Assembly: GCA_963922685.1 (NCBI GenBank)
Contig: CAWUJM010000002.1
Span: 4,806-68,805 of the forward strand
Reading direction: 5' to 3'
Source: JAHDBG01 sp963922685
Lineage (GTDB): Bacteria; Pseudomonadota; Gammaproteobacteria; Chromatiales; Chromatiaceae
DNA length: 64,000 nucleotides
The position numbers and the translations under genes are program-made. Positions 8,018-17,660 of this stretch are shown here, piece after piece. How positions within the stretch are numbered: the first letter of the stretch is position 1; each line of letters starts with the position of its first letter. The notes under the pieces are model-generated. The model had not been told where the DNA came from. It was given only the letters and a program-made list of their open reading frames with translations, and made no database searches.

Positions 8018-9613
8018 TTACAGGCCCCACACGGTGATGACATGACCAACCTGATGTGCCGTGCGCTGCCAGATCCTGTCTGTCCATGTGACAGACGCAC
8101 GGCGATCAAAGATCAGCAGGTGTGCTTCATCCGCGTTACAGTGCCCGGCATAGTCTGCGGTTTGCTGCAATCCGGCCTGCAGGGTGGATTCCAGTGCGCC
8201 ATATCGAATCTTCAGCTCCAGCACGATCCGTTGTATCTCGCCATGAAAGCCCGCCTGTTCGTCAACCGGCCATTCAATATATAAGTCGGTACGTTTGCGT
8301 CCGAGTCCATATTCACGGCTGATGCGTCCGCCACCGTTCACGATCCGTTGCAGAAATGCCTGTAGTAACAGCTGTGGTCCGGCTTCTTTGTATTCAGATT
8401 GTTGTATCCAGGCCTCGCTGTTTTCGCGGAAAAACTGCTGGAAGGCCTGTAGTAGCCGATTCATGTCCAGTCGTCGTTGTGACGTCAGATACCACTTCTG
8501 CTCATGCGCAATCATCATCTGTTCAGACCAGATCAGTTCACGCGGTATCACTTCCTGATAAATCCGGTTAGCTATCTGCACTGCCGGCCTTAACGTGATC
8601 AATCCGAGATCAGCCACATATTGCAGGTCGTCATTGGGTAGTTTGTCATGCTGCGCCTCTCCGGCCAGTAGCGCAGTCACCACACGATGCACGCGCGGTT
8701 CCTTCAGCTTGTCAGTCAGCTGATCTAAGTGCGTCGCGTGTGACTGGATCAGTGCTTCCCGGGCGGTCCGGTAGTCTTCCAGAGAGATTGGTATCTGCGG
8801 ATCGGTCAGATGCGGCATCTCGTTCGTCAGTTGGTAACCCAGCGCATTCACCAGCCAGGGCTGGCCCTGAGTGTCCTGCCATAATTCGGGAAAGATATCG
8901 TCTGCAAACACCTGCCCTGTCGTCTGCGTATGTTGCTGCCACAGTGCAGCCACTTCCTGTGCTGTGAAGTTGCCCAGTTGCAGTGAGGTCGTTTTGATAT
9001 TAAATGCGGAACCGCCGGTAATGATTTCCTGATCTCTGATCCGGATGCGATAATCGCGGACATCGCGTACTCCGCACAGGATAATCGCAACCGGAAAGGC
9101 CGCTGGTCGCTGCGCATAGCCGCTCCGGATCTGACGCAGTACCGAGATCAGGGTATCCCCGATCAGTGCATCCACTTCATCGAGGATCAGAACTACTGGC
9201 AGATCAACATGCCGGACCCACAGGTTGAGTAACCGGGTTAGTGCCTGCCCTGCGCCCTGCTGTAGCGCCGATTCTGCCTGCTGTAGCATAAAGTCATCTT
9301 GCAGGTCATTTTCAGCATAATTCGCCAGTGCGTAACAGACTGTGCGGATCGCCTCGTTCAGATCACCACGCCATGCCTGGGCGGCCTCAATGTTGGCATA
9401 CAATGCGCGGTACTCGCCCTGTTGATTCAGATGCTCCGTCAGTGCCAGTAAGCAGGTTGTTTTTCCGGTCTGGCGCGGCGCGTGCAGGACAAAGTAGCGT
9501 TGCTGAGCAATCAGTCGCTCCACCTTCGCCAGATCCATCCGCGTCAGCGGATCAATCATATAGTTCAGGTGTGGCACTGAAGGCCCGGCATCATTAAAGA
9601 ACAAGGGTGTCAT
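8018..9613 (-). CDS. AAA-like ATPase with C-terminal PD-(D/E)XK nuclease-like domain (copy 1)
   Basis: I choose ATG 9613 (531 aa), which aligns with the paralogue's start; GTG at 9622 is an alternative. The N-terminal ATPase has Walker A APRQTGKTT (GKT at about 50-52) and Walker B VLILDEVDAL (about 142-151), with downstream GGSAFNIKTTSL typical of the AAA-like family found near mobile DNA. The C terminus has GRKRTDLYIEW followed about 15 residues later by IVLELKI. This fits the D...ExK core of the PD-(D/E)XK fold. A close paralogue lies at 35502-37103. Such proteins are widespread and expanded in some genomes but their role is unknown; nuclease activity is inferred. Confidence 0.75.
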   Translation of the reverse strand: MTPLFFNDAGPSVPHLNYMIDPLTRMDLAKVERLIAQQRYFVLHAPRQTGKTTCLLALTEHLNQQGEYRALYANIEAAQAWRGDLNEAIRTVCYALANYAENDLQDDFMLQQAESALQQGAGQALTRLLNLWVRHVDLPVVLILDEVDALIGDTLISVLRQIRSGYAQRPAAFPVAIILCGVRDVRDYRIRIRDQEIITGGSAFNIKTTSLQLGNFTAQEVAALWQQHTQTTGQVFADDIFPELWQDTQGQPWLVNALGYQLTNEMPHLTDPQIPISLEDYRTAREALIQSHATHLDQLTDKLKEPRVHRVVTALLAGEAQHDKLPNDDLQYVADLGLITLRPAVQIANRIYQEVIPRELIWSEQMMIAHEQKWYLTSQRRLDMNRLLQAFQQFFRENSEAWIQQSEYKEAGPQLLLQAFLQRIVNGGGRISREYGLGRKRTDLYIEWPVDEQAGFHGEIQRIVLELKIRYGALESTLQAGLQQTADYAGHCNADEAHLLIFDRRASVTWTDRIWQRTAHQVGHVITVWGL

Positions 9614-9622
9614 CGCATTCAC

Positions 9623-10091
9623 TCATTCTGCTGCACCACTTAACCTGATCCAGATCAAGGTGGTCGATACGGCGTATCCACTACGAGGCGAACCGCAGAT
9701 TCAGCGGCAGCACGGAACAGATACCCTGCCCCCTGTCAGGCCAGCGCGGATGCCGCTCTGTTCTGCGTCCTGAGTGCTGCGCCGGATAATCCGGTCACAT
9801 GTCCTCCGGGTAACCGCTCATTGCAGCTGAATGGTCGCCTGATCAGGGTGCCGGATGCCAGTCTGCTGGCTGGTATTGGCATTCTGCTGGCGACGCGGCA
9901 TTATGTCCATAACCTGTTTCCTCAGACGGCTATCCTGCGCACCTTAGGCATGACCCGCCGCCCAGGTACTTCGGTGCCGAAACTGCCGGGTCTGGTCAGC
10001 CTCGCCGGTACCGGTGTCGACCTGACATCTGGCTACCAGCCATCGCTGCCCCCGATGGTGTCGGCGTAACGCGTTAATTCAGAGACCAGCG
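9623..10091. other. 469 bp gap without a convincing gene
   Basis: Between two genes transcribed away from each other. An 82-codon open frame (9821-10069, plus) has no recognisable motif or ribosome-binding site, and reverse frames carry several stops. The only structured element noticed is the FNR-like palindrome at 9645-9658. The rest is probably promoter region or decayed sequence. Confidence 0.4.
9645..9658 (-). promoter_or_regulatory. Possible FNR/ANR-like palindrome
   Basis: CTGATCCAGATCAA matches TTGAT-N4-ATCAA at 9 of 10 defined positions (reverse strand TTGATCTGGATCAG). It lies about 32 bp upstream of the AAA ATPase start at 9613. No FNR-family gene is in the window and a single match of this kind can occur by chance. 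Confidence 0.25.
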
Positions 10092-11123
10092 ATGCAGATA
10101 ACAAAACAGCAGTTAGGTGACGCCGTACAGCACCGCATCATTTCATCTGAGCAGGCGGCGGCCCTGTATGATTTTCTGACAGTGCAGTCTCAGGATATGC
10201 CGAAATTCAGTTTCACGCATGTCCTTTATTATGCTGGTGGGCTGATCGCGATTGGCGCGATGACGCTGTTTATGAATCTCGGCTGGGAATCCTTCGGGGG
10301 TGCCGGTATCGTATCAATCGCAGTACTGTATGCTGCCATTGGCCTGAAGATCACACATACCTTGTCAGCCAGAAATCTGGTTATTCCGGCTGGCATTTGT
10401 GCAACATTTGTCGTTTGTCTGACCCCGTTGGCGATTTATGGCCTGCAGCAATGGTTGGGTGTCTGGCCGGATGACAGTGTTTACCGGGACTATCACAGAC
10501 ATATCCGCTGGCACTGGCTATATATGGAGCTTGGTACCTTAGTCGTGGGGGCTATAATGATCTGGTGGTACCAGTATCCCTTTCTGGTGATGCCGGTTGC
10601 CGTCACGCTCTGGTATATGACGATGGATATTGCAGCCATGCTTGCAGGTGGCGATATCACATGGGAACTCAGAACATCCGTATCGTTATATACCGGCCTG
10701 CTGCTGATCGGTCTCGCTGTTCTGGTGGATCTCCGGTCCCGGTATCAGGCTGACTACGCATTCTGGATTTATCTGGCTGGTGTGCTCGCATTCTGGGGTG
10801 CCTTGTCTTTACAAACCTCTGATAGCGAACTGGCAAAATTCATGTATTTCTGTATCAATCTCGCGATGACAGGCACCGGTGTGCTGCTGACCCGCAGGGT
10901 CTTCGTGGTGTTCGGCGCACTTGGCAGTTGTGGTTATCTTGGCTATCTGGCATCCGATGTGTTCAGCGATAGCTGGTTATTTCCGGTTACACTGACGGCC
11001 ATCGGGCTGGGTACCATTTATCTCGGCATTCTCTGGCAGAAGCACGAACAGACCATCACCCGCAAGACGAGGTTATTACTTCCTGTACCAGTCAGACAGC
11101 TGCTGGACGTAAGGACGGTATAG
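10092..11123 (+). CDS. Multi-spanning membrane protein, DUF2157-like
   Basis: Predicted 343 aa. A soluble N-terminal stretch (about 1-40: KQQLGDAVQHRIISSEQAAALYDFL, shortened here in meaning to a helical region) precedes about eight to nine hydrophobic segments, beginning FTHVLYYAGGLIAIGAMTLF. The arrangement of a short helical N domain followed by a poly-helix membrane body resembles DUF2157-type proteins, whose function is unknown. The C terminus after about residue 320 is basic and cytoplasmic by the positive-inside rule. mfd follows 75 bp downstream on the same strand. Confidence 0.65.
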   Translation: MQITKQQLGDAVQHRIISSEQAAALYDFLTVQSQDMPKFSFTHVLYYAGGLIAIGAMTLFMNLGWESFGGAGIVSIAVLYAAIGLKITHTLSARNLVIPAGICATFVVCLTPLAIYGLQQWLGVWPDDSVYRDYHRHIRWHWLYMELGTLVVGAIMIWWYQYPFLVMPVAVTLWYMTMDIAAMLAGGDITWELRTSVSLYTGLLLIGLAVLVDLRSRYQADYAFWIYLAGVLAFWGALSLQTSDSELAKFMYFCINLAMTGTGVLLTRRVFVVFGALGSCGYLGYLASDVFSDSWLFPVTLTAIGLGTIYLGILWQKHEQTITRKTRLLLPVPVRQLLDVRTV

Positions 11124-11198
11124 TATCTCTGCAGCATGCCGTTCAAACGCCAACGGCGTCATGTGACCTGCACCAGACTCTGATTATTTATACGCTAT

Positions 11199-14100
11199 AT
11201 GTTATCTCCATTTTCACCGTTATTACCGGATCAGAACCGCCCGTCAGTCACCTGGGGTGCAGCACAGGGTACCCTGCTGCATCTGGCACTGGCGCAGGCT
11301 GCGCAGTGTCATCCCGGACCGGTGCTGCTGGTCACAGCAGATGTGCAGCATGCGGGTCAGATTGCAGCAGAATTGCGTTTTTTTGCGCCGGATGATCTAC
11401 CGATCATCCATTTTCCTGATTGGGAGACACTGCCTTACGATGTATTCTCGCCACTACCGGAACTGGTGTCAGAACGTCTGCTGACATTACATCAGCTACG
11501 CGGTTTACAGAACGGTATCGTGGTCGTGCCGGTCGCCACCCTGATGCAGCGGATTCTGCCACCCGGCTTTCTGGATGCGCACAGCCTGGTGCTGCGGACC
11601 GGGCAGACACTGGATTTTGATCTGTTCCGGCGGCGTCTGGAACAGGCCGGGTATCAATCGGTTGCGCAGGTGATGACGCATGGAGAGTTTGCTGTACGTG
11701 GCTCGCTGATTGATTTGTTTCCGATGGGCAGTGTCACACCCCTGCGGCTGGATCTGCTGGATGATGAACTGGATTCTATTCGCACTTTTGATCCGGAAAC
11801 CCAGCGCACAGAACAGAAAATTGCGCAGATTACATTGTTACCGGCGCGTGAATTTCCGCTGGATAAGGCAGCAATCAGCCGGTTCCGGGCTGCCTGGCGC
11901 GAAACCTTCACCGGTGACCCGCAACGTAGTCTGATTTACCGGGATGTGAGCGCACAACAACTGCCCGGCGGGATTGAATATTATCTGCCGTTATTTCATT
12001 GTGAAACGGCAACCCTGCTGGATTATCTCCCAGCCCGGACACTCGTCTGTTATCCGCAGACACTGGCAGATGAGGCACAAGCGTATTTTGCCCAGGTGGA
12101 TGCACGTTATCAGCAACGCTGTGCCGATATTGAACGGCCCCTGTTGCAGCCGGAGGCACTGTATCTGACGGCGACCGCCTTACAGGAGGGTCTCAGGCCG
12201 TTTGTACAATTGCAGCATCAGGCACAACCGATCGCACGCGACCAGAATTTTGCCCCGCAGGTACTGCCAGCTCTGGAATTGCAGTCACGCGCAGATGAAC
12301 CCACCCAGGCATTGCGTCTGTTTTTAGCCGATCAGCCCGGGCGAGTATTGTTTGTTGCAGAAACTGCCGGACGGCGTGAGGCCCTGCTGGAAACGCTGCA
12401 ACAGGCACAGGTACGACCTCAGCTGGTCGCAGACTGGGCTGATTTTCTGGCACAGGATGTGCCGCACTGCCTGACGGTGGCCTCGCTGGAGCAGGGACTA
12501 TGGTTGGCTGAGCCAGGGATCGTGCTGATTCCGGAGGCGTTGTTGCTGGGTGAGCGGGTACGTCAGCACCGCCGCCAGCGCAAAGGACCGGATGCGGATC
12601 TGGTGATCCGCAATCTGGCCGAATTGCAGATCGGCTCACCCGTGGTACATGAAGCGCATGGGGTGGGTCGTTATCAGGGCCTGCAGGTGCTGGAAGTCGG
12701 TGAAGTGACCACTGAGTTTCTGACCCTGGAATATGCGCAGTCAGATAAGCTGTATGTGCCGGTCGCGGATCTGCACCTGATCAGCCGGTACACCGGTGCT
12801 TCAACAGAACATGCACCATTACATCGACTGGGCAGCAATCAGTGGGAAAAGGCGAAGCGCAAGGCCGCGCAGCGGGTGCATGACGTTGCCGCCGAGTTAC
12901 TGGATATTTATGCGCGACGTGCCGCACGGGTCGGTCAGGCATTGCCGGAGTCAGGCACCGAATATCAGCAGTTTGCTGCAGCGTTTGAGTTTGAGGAGAC
13001 ACCGGATCAGGCAAAGACCATTCAGGCCGTCATGGCTGATATGACCGCAATCCAACCGATGGATCGGGTGGTGTGTGGTGATGTCGGGTTTGGTAAGACC
13101 GAAGTCGCGATGCGCGCCGCATTTCTGGCGGTGAACAGTGGCAAACAGGTTGCTGTGCTGGTGCCGACGACGCTGCTGGCACAACAACATTACGAAAACT
13201 TTGCGGACCGGTTTGCCGACTGGCCGGTGCGGGTCGGGAGCCTGTCACGCTTCCGCTCACAGAAAGACAGCGCGAAGGTGGCAAAGGAACTGGCAGACGG
13301 TACCCTGGATATTGTGATCGGTACCCACAAGCTATTGAATACCTGGATGCAGTTCAGCGATCTGGGACTGGTGATCATTGATGAAGAACACCGGTTTGGC
13401 GTACGCCATAAGGAACGACTGAAGGCACTGCGGGCAGAGGTTGATATCCTGACCATGACCGCTACACCGATCCCGCGTACCCTGAATATGGCGATGTCGG
13501 GGATGCGCGACCTGTCGATTATTGCCACGCCACCGGCAGCACGACATCCGATCAAGACGTTTATCACCGAGTGGAATGATGCCCGCGTCACTGAGGCCTG
13601 CCAGCGTGAGATTGGTCGTGGTGGTCAGGTCTATTTTTTACACAACAGCGTCGACACAATTGCCAGAACGGCAGACCGGATCACACAATTGATTCCGCAG
13701 GCCCGGGTGGAGTTTGCGCATGGTCAGATGCGGGAGCTGGAGCTGGAGCGGATCATGCGCGATTTTTATCATCAGCGTTTCCACATTCTGGTGTGTACCA
13801 CCATCATTGAGAGCGGTATTGATGTACCAACCGCGAACACTATCATCATTGACCGGGCAGACAAGCTGGGTCTGGCGCAATTGCACCAGTTACGCGGACG
13901 GGTCGGGCGCTCGCATCATCGCGCCTATGCGTATCTGCTGACCCCACCGCCGAAGAGTATGACTGCCGACGCGCGTAAGCGCATTGATGCTATCGCCTCA
14001 CTGGAAGATCTGGGTGCTGGCTTTACCCTGGCGACGCATGATATGGAAATTCGCGGGGCGGGTGAATTGCTTGGTGACGAACAAAGCGGCCAGATCCACG

Positions 14101-14633
14101 AGATCGGTTTCACTTTGTATACCGAGATGCTGGAACGCGCGGTGGCAGCCATTCGTTCCGGCGAACAGGCCGAGCTGACGGCACCACTGGAGCCGATATC
14201 ACAGATTGATCTGCACATCCCGGCCCTGCTGCCGGATGATTATGTGCCGGACGTGCATCTGCGTCTGATTCAGTACAAACGGATTGCATCAGCACCGGAT
14301 CATATCGCCCTGCGTGAGCTGAAGATTGAGATGATTGACCGGTTCGGACTATTGCCGGAGCCAGCACAGCATCTGCTGGATGTGACCGCACTGAAATTGC
14401 GCCTGGCCGGGCTGGGTATTCGTAAGATAGAGGCAGGACCACAGGGTGGGCGGCTGGTGTTTACTGATCAGCCACAAGTGGCGGGTGAACATCTGATTGC
14501 CCTGATCCAGTCACGTCCAGCTGACTTTAAGCTGGACGGTCCGACCAGACTACACTTCTATGCACAGATGGCAGAACCTGCCGAACGAGTTCGTGTAGTC
14601 ACAGAATTGCTGGATTGTCTCGCCGGTAGCTGA
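11199..14633 (+). CDS. mfd: Transcription-repair coupling factor Mfd
   Basis: Predicted 1144 aa, full length for Mfd, which removes stalled RNA polymerase at lesions and recruits UvrA. The N-terminal UvrB-homology region includes FPDWETLPYDVFSP. The RNA-polymerase-interaction domain has SPVVHEAHGVGRYQG. The RecG-like motor has Walker A GDVGFGKTEV (about 627-636), Walker B DEEHRFGV (about 727) and motif V/VI THQLRGRVGRS-type sequence (LHQLRGRVGRSHHRAYAYLL). The C-terminal TRCF domain follows EIRGAGELLGDEQSG. It converges with tRNA-Ser and the PmtA-like gene. Confidence 0.98.
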   Translation: MLSPFSPLLPDQNRPSVTWGAAQGTLLHLALAQAAQCHPGPVLLVTADVQHAGQIAAELRFFAPDDLPIIHFPDWETLPYDVFSPLPELVSERLLTLHQLRGLQNGIVVVPVATLMQRILPPGFLDAHSLVLRTGQTLDFDLFRRRLEQAGYQSVAQVMTHGEFAVRGSLIDLFPMGSVTPLRLDLLDDELDSIRTFDPETQRTEQKIAQITLLPAREFPLDKAAISRFRAAWRETFTGDPQRSLIYRDVSAQQLPGGIEYYLPLFHCETATLLDYLPARTLVCYPQTLADEAQAYFAQVDARYQQRCADIERPLLQPEALYLTATALQEGLRPFVQLQHQAQPIARDQNFAPQVLPALELQSRADEPTQALRLFLADQPGRVLFVAETAGRREALLETLQQAQVRPQLVADWADFLAQDVPHCLTVASLEQGLWLAEPGIVLIPEALLLGERVRQHRRQRKGPDADLVIRNLAELQIGSPVVHEAHGVGRYQGLQVLEVGEVTTEFLTLEYAQSDKLYVPVADLHLISRYTGASTEHAPLHRLGSNQWEKAKRKAAQRVHDVAAELLDIYARRAARVGQALPESGTEYQQFAAAFEFEETPDQAKTIQAVMADMTAIQPMDRVVCGDVGFGKTEVAMRAAFLAVNSGKQVAVLVPTTLLAQQHYENFADRFADWPVRVGSLSRFRSQKDSAKVAKELADGTLDIVIGTHKLLNTWMQFSDLGLVIIDEEHRFGVRHKERLKALRAEVDILTMTATPIPRTLNMAMSGMRDLSIIATPPAARHPIKTFITEWNDARVTEACQREIGRGGQVYFLHNSVDTIARTADRITQLIPQARVEFAHGQMRELELERIMRDFYHQRFHILVCTTIIESGIDVPTANTIIIDRADKLGLAQLHQLRGRVGRSHHRAYAYLLTPPPKSMTADARKRIDAIASLEDLGAGFTLATHDMEIRGAGELLGDEQSGQIHEIGFTLYTEMLERAVAAIRSGEQAELTAPLEPISQIDLHIPALLPDDYVPDVHLRLIQYKRIASAPDHIALRELKIEMIDRFGLLPEPAQHLLDVTALKLRLAGLGIRKIEAGPQGGRLVFTDQPQVAGEHLIALIQSRPADFKLDGPTRLHFYAQMAEPAERVRVVTELLDCLAGS

Positions 14634-14652
14634 GTTTCCGGTAACATTAAAA

Positions 14653-14742
14653 TGGCGGAGAGGGTGGGATTCGAACCCACGGAGGGCGTTAACCCTCGAC
14701 GGTTTTCAAGACCGTTGCATTCGACCGCTCTGCCACCTCTCC
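14653..14742 (-). tRNA. tRNA-Ser (anticodon UGA)
   Basis: On the minus strand a 90 nt class II tRNA folds: acceptor GGAGAGG pairs with CCTCTCC, discriminator G and encoded CCA. The anticodon loop CTTGAAA gives UGA. The long variable arm (CGAGGGTTAACGCCCTC) and T loop TTCGAAT are present. Confidence 0.97.
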
Positions 14743-14804
14743 GGATACCAGAACACCTTCAAATCTTACATAAAATATCAGTGTGGCTCAAGGGGTGTGG
14801 TGTT

Positions 14805-15419
14805 TCAGGATTCCGGACGAAAAACGTCCACACGTGCTGGTGGCAGGTTACGCCAGATAACACGGCTGGCGATACAGGGCATCGCAATGCCACCGGCACG
14901 TGATGTCGGGCGCAGATCATAAGTGAAGCGAATGAACAGACCGGTGGGTGGCAGGTGTGTCTGTATCTGGTGCAGAATCGCCTGCACACTGCGCGGCGGT
15001 AAGGAGCGTAATGGCAGGCCGGAAACGATGGCTCGCAGCTTATGCTGGCGCCTGCCCAGCAGATCACCGAGGTGACAGGCATCGCCTGTGATGACTGCAA
15101 TCCCGGGAAAACGATGGCGCAGATGAGCTGTCAGTCTGGGGGAGCGTTCAATTGCAATTAAGCGGTCAGGTGCCAGACCTGAGTGCAGTAAGGCGGCAGT
15201 AATGGTGCCGGTGCCGGCACCTAATTCGACCACATAGCCTGATTGACTGGTCGAATGTTGCAACTGTTGTGCCATCACACGAGCGAGGATGCGGGAACTG
15301 GGGCAGATAGCACCGACAGCTGCCGGATTACGGATCAGTTCACCGGTGAATGCCAGACGGGTGGATTTGTGAGACAGCAAAGCATCAAAAACACGGGATT
15401 TCCGGATGGCTTTAAGCAT
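14805..15419 (-). CDS. SAM-dependent methyltransferase, PmtA-like
   Basis: Predicted 204 aa. The N-terminal segment AVGAICPSSRILARVMA and motif I VVELGAGTGTITAALL match the PmtA/rRNA-dimethylase-like group, in which Rhodobacter/Agrobacterium PmtA methylates phosphatidylethanolamine. SGLPLRSLPP (motif IV region) and the later RFTYDLRP also fit that group. The gene starts 20 bp after clpP on the same strand. Lipid N-methylation is inferred from family resemblance; another small-molecule substrate is possible. Confidence 0.75.
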   Translation of the reverse strand: MLKAIRKSRVFDALLSHKSTRLAFTGELIRNPAAVGAICPSSRILARVMAQQLQHSTSQSGYVVELGAGTGTITAALLHSGLAPDRLIAIERSPRLTAHLRHRFPGIAVITGDACHLGDLLGRRQHKLRAIVSGLPLRSLPPRSVQAILHQIQTHLPPTGLFIRFTYDLRPTSRAGGIAMPCIASRVIWRNLPPARVDVFRPES

Positions 15420-15439
15420 GAAAGGTGCTGTGTTCCGGG

Positions 15440-16063
15440 TTATGCAGCTGCACTACGTTGTGTGACAACCTCATCCACCAGGCCATATGCCCGGGCCTGT
15501 TCTGCGTTCATAAAGTTATCCCGATCTGTGTCCTGGCTGATAATGGCTAAATCCTGCCCGGTATGTTGTGCCAGAATCGTATTCAGACGTTCCCGAACAG
15601 ACAGAATCTCGCGTGCATGAATCTCAATATCGGTGGCCTGACCCTGAAAGCCACCGAGCGGCTGATGTATCATCACCCGCGCATTCGGCAGCGCATAGCG
15701 CTTATTATCAGCACCTGCTGCGAGTAACACAGCACCCATGCTGGCCGCCTGACCGATGCAGGTGGTACTGATCGCAGGCTTCACGAACTGCATGGTGTCA
15801 TATACGGCCAGTCCGGCAGTCACAGCCCCTCCGGGTGAATTGATATACAGGTGGATATCTTTATCCGGGTCTTCCGATTCTAAAAATAATAACTGGGCAA
15901 CGATCAGGTTTGCCATATGATCCTCTACCGGACCGACACAGAATACCACGCGTTCCCTGAGCAGGCGCGAATAGATATCAAAGGCCCGCTCTCCACGTCC
16001 ACTCTGTTCGACAACCATCGGTACCAGGCCGAGATTCTGCGGTGCATCAGCGAACTCAGGCAT
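15440..16063 (-). CDS. clpP: ATP-dependent Clp protease proteolytic subunit ClpP
   Basis: Serine protease core that works with ClpX or ClpA. I choose ATG 16063 (207 aa): AGGA lies 8 bp upstream, the family N terminus [20 protein letters not shown] follows, and ATG overlaps the tig stop (CATGCCTGA). The catalytic Ser is in GQAASMGA (about S108) and the His in MIHQPLGG (about H133), 25 residues later as usual; the Asp is in DTDRDNFM. The expected clpX does not follow; a methyltransferase gene and a tRNA do. Confidence 0.96.
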   Translation of the reverse strand: MPEFADAPQNLGLVPMVVEQSGRGERAFDIYSRLLRERVVFCVGPVEDHMANLIVAQLLFLESEDPDKDIHLYINSPGGAVTAGLAVYDTMQFVKPAISTTCIGQAASMGAVLLAAGADNKRYALPNARVMIHQPLGGFQGQATDIEIHAREILSVRERLNTILAQHTGQDLAIISQDTDRDNFMNAEQARAYGLVDEVVTQRSAAA

Positions 16064-17432
16064 GCTCGGCATCCTGCTCATCTGCCGTTTCCTGTTCCGG
16101 TTTCTGTTGCTCCGGCGTGATGGGCTTGACTGATATGGCCTTAAGTTCAGCAAACGATAAGACTTCTGTTGTCACATCAACCTGAGCAAATATCCAGTCC
16201 ACCAGCCGATGCTCAATGACCTGATCGCGCAACTGTTCGCGTACCTGCGGGTCGCGTAACGCTGAGGCGACCATTGCTGCCGGATCCTCATATTGTTGTG
16301 CATTGTGTTCAGCCCGGGCCTGCAGCTCGTCTTCGCTGACCTGAATATTCTGTTCCTTCAGCCACTGGGTCAGCAACAAAGACAGGTAGACCTGACGTTT
16401 TGCCTGTGTCGCAAAGGCTGCTGATGACATGTTGAACAGACTGCGCTGTTCATCCGGCAGCCGCAGACGATCCACCCACTGGTCACGTAGTGCCATAGCC
16501 TGCTGATTAACTGATACCTGCGGAATATCCAGTGGATTCACCTGCAACCACAGGTTAAATGCTTCTGTCTGGCGCAGTTCCTGCAGCTTGCCAGTCAGCT
16601 CAATATTGAGATTATCTGCAACTTCCCGGCGCAGGGTTGCTTCCGTGCCATCCTTAATACCGACAGACTGCATAAACGCTTCGTCCAGTGCTGGCAGATC
16701 CGGTTCTGTCACCTTCAGTACCCGGATGGTGTAATCTGCCGGTTGATCATCGTCATCGTCCGCGGCATCCGGAGTCGTGCTGATAGTACGTTCCTCATCA
16801 GCGACAGCACCGATTAAGCCCTCCTGCACTGCCTGCGGAAAATCCGGATCGTTACCCAGTCTGATCGACACATTCTTATTCTTGTCATGACTGTCGGGTT
16901 CTTCTGCAGCGACACTAGCAGAAAAATCAATATAGAGCGTATCGCCTGACTGAGCAGGTCGCTCCACGACTTTCTCTCCGGCGCGATGCCGACGCATATC
17001 CTGAATCGTGTGATCAACGTCTGCCGCAGTAATCTCACACTGCCGGTCCGTCAGCGTCTGGCCAGCCAGATCCTGCAATACCACCTCCGGAAAGACTTCC
17101 AGAATTGCTGTATAGCTCAGACCCCCGGCTTCTGCCGGATCGCGTTTTTCCAGCTTCGAAGGGCTGCTGGCTGGTTTCAGTGCTTCCTGCTCAATGGCTT
17201 CTTTGTAGCTGGACTCCATCAGATTAAGGCTGACTTCTTCCAGCACAGACTGATGAAAGCGCTGACGGATAATCCGCATGGGTACCTTACCTGGCCGGAA
17301 GCCAGGTAATCTGGCCTTCGGAGCCAGCTCTTCAAACTTCGCATTCACGGCTTCAGTCACAGGCTGTGCCGGAAGATCAACCAGCAGTCGACGTTCCAGA
17401 CCTGCACCAGACTCCACAGAAACGCGCATCAT
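16056..17432 (-). CDS. tig: Trigger factor
   Basis: Ribosome-bound chaperone and prolyl isomerase for nascent chains. I choose ATG 17432 (458 aa) because GGAG lies 5 bp upstream; an in-frame GTG two codons earlier is less likely. The ribosome-binding signature GFRPGKVP is near residue 50. The central FKBP-type domain contains [11 protein letters not shown], and the C-terminal chaperone arms are helical. The tail is acidic and Glu/Gln-rich. Its stop overlaps clpP by 8 bp. Confidence 0.96.
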   Translation of the reverse strand: MMRVSVESGAGLERRLLVDLPAQPVTEAVNAKFEELAPKARLPGFRPGKVPMRIIRQRFHQSVLEEVSLNLMESSYKEAIEQEALKPASSPSKLEKRDPAEAGGLSYTAILEVFPEVVLQDLAGQTLTDRQCEITAADVDHTIQDMRRHRAGEKVVERPAQSGDTLYIDFSASVAAEEPDSHDKNKNVSIRLGNDPDFPQAVQEGLIGAVADEERTISTTPDAADDDDDQPADYTIRVLKVTEPDLPALDEAFMQSVGIKDGTEATLRREVADNLNIELTGKLQELRQTEAFNLWLQVNPLDIPQVSVNQQAMALRDQWVDRLRLPDEQRSLFNMSSAAFATQAKRQVYLSLLLTQWLKEQNIQVSEDELQARAEHNAQQYEDPAAMVASALRDPQVREQLRDQVIEHRLVDWIFAQVDVTTEVLSFAELKAISVKPITPEQQKPEQETADEQDAEHA

Positions 17433-17489
17433 ACTCACTCCGGAAGAACAGACTAGGGCCTTGCCAGATCAGACTGACGAAGCAGAATG

Positions 17490-17574
<85 letters not shown>

Positions 17575-17660
17575 CAGAAACGACCACAGTTTCCCTGAAA
17601 TCCGTCATTGTACAATACCAGATCAGTTTTGCACGTCTTTCAGTGAGGTGAGGGTGCGAT

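Noticed and set aside
9640..9690. Possible TPP riboswitch, because ACCTGATCCAGATCAAGG resembles its 3' end
   Set aside because: The rest of the THI box and the P2-P3 arms are missing and no thiamine gene follows.
9821..10069. An 82-codon open frame on the plus strand
   Set aside because: No ribosome-binding site, no recognisable motif and Pro/Thr/Gly-rich random-looking composition; described only as part of the gap.
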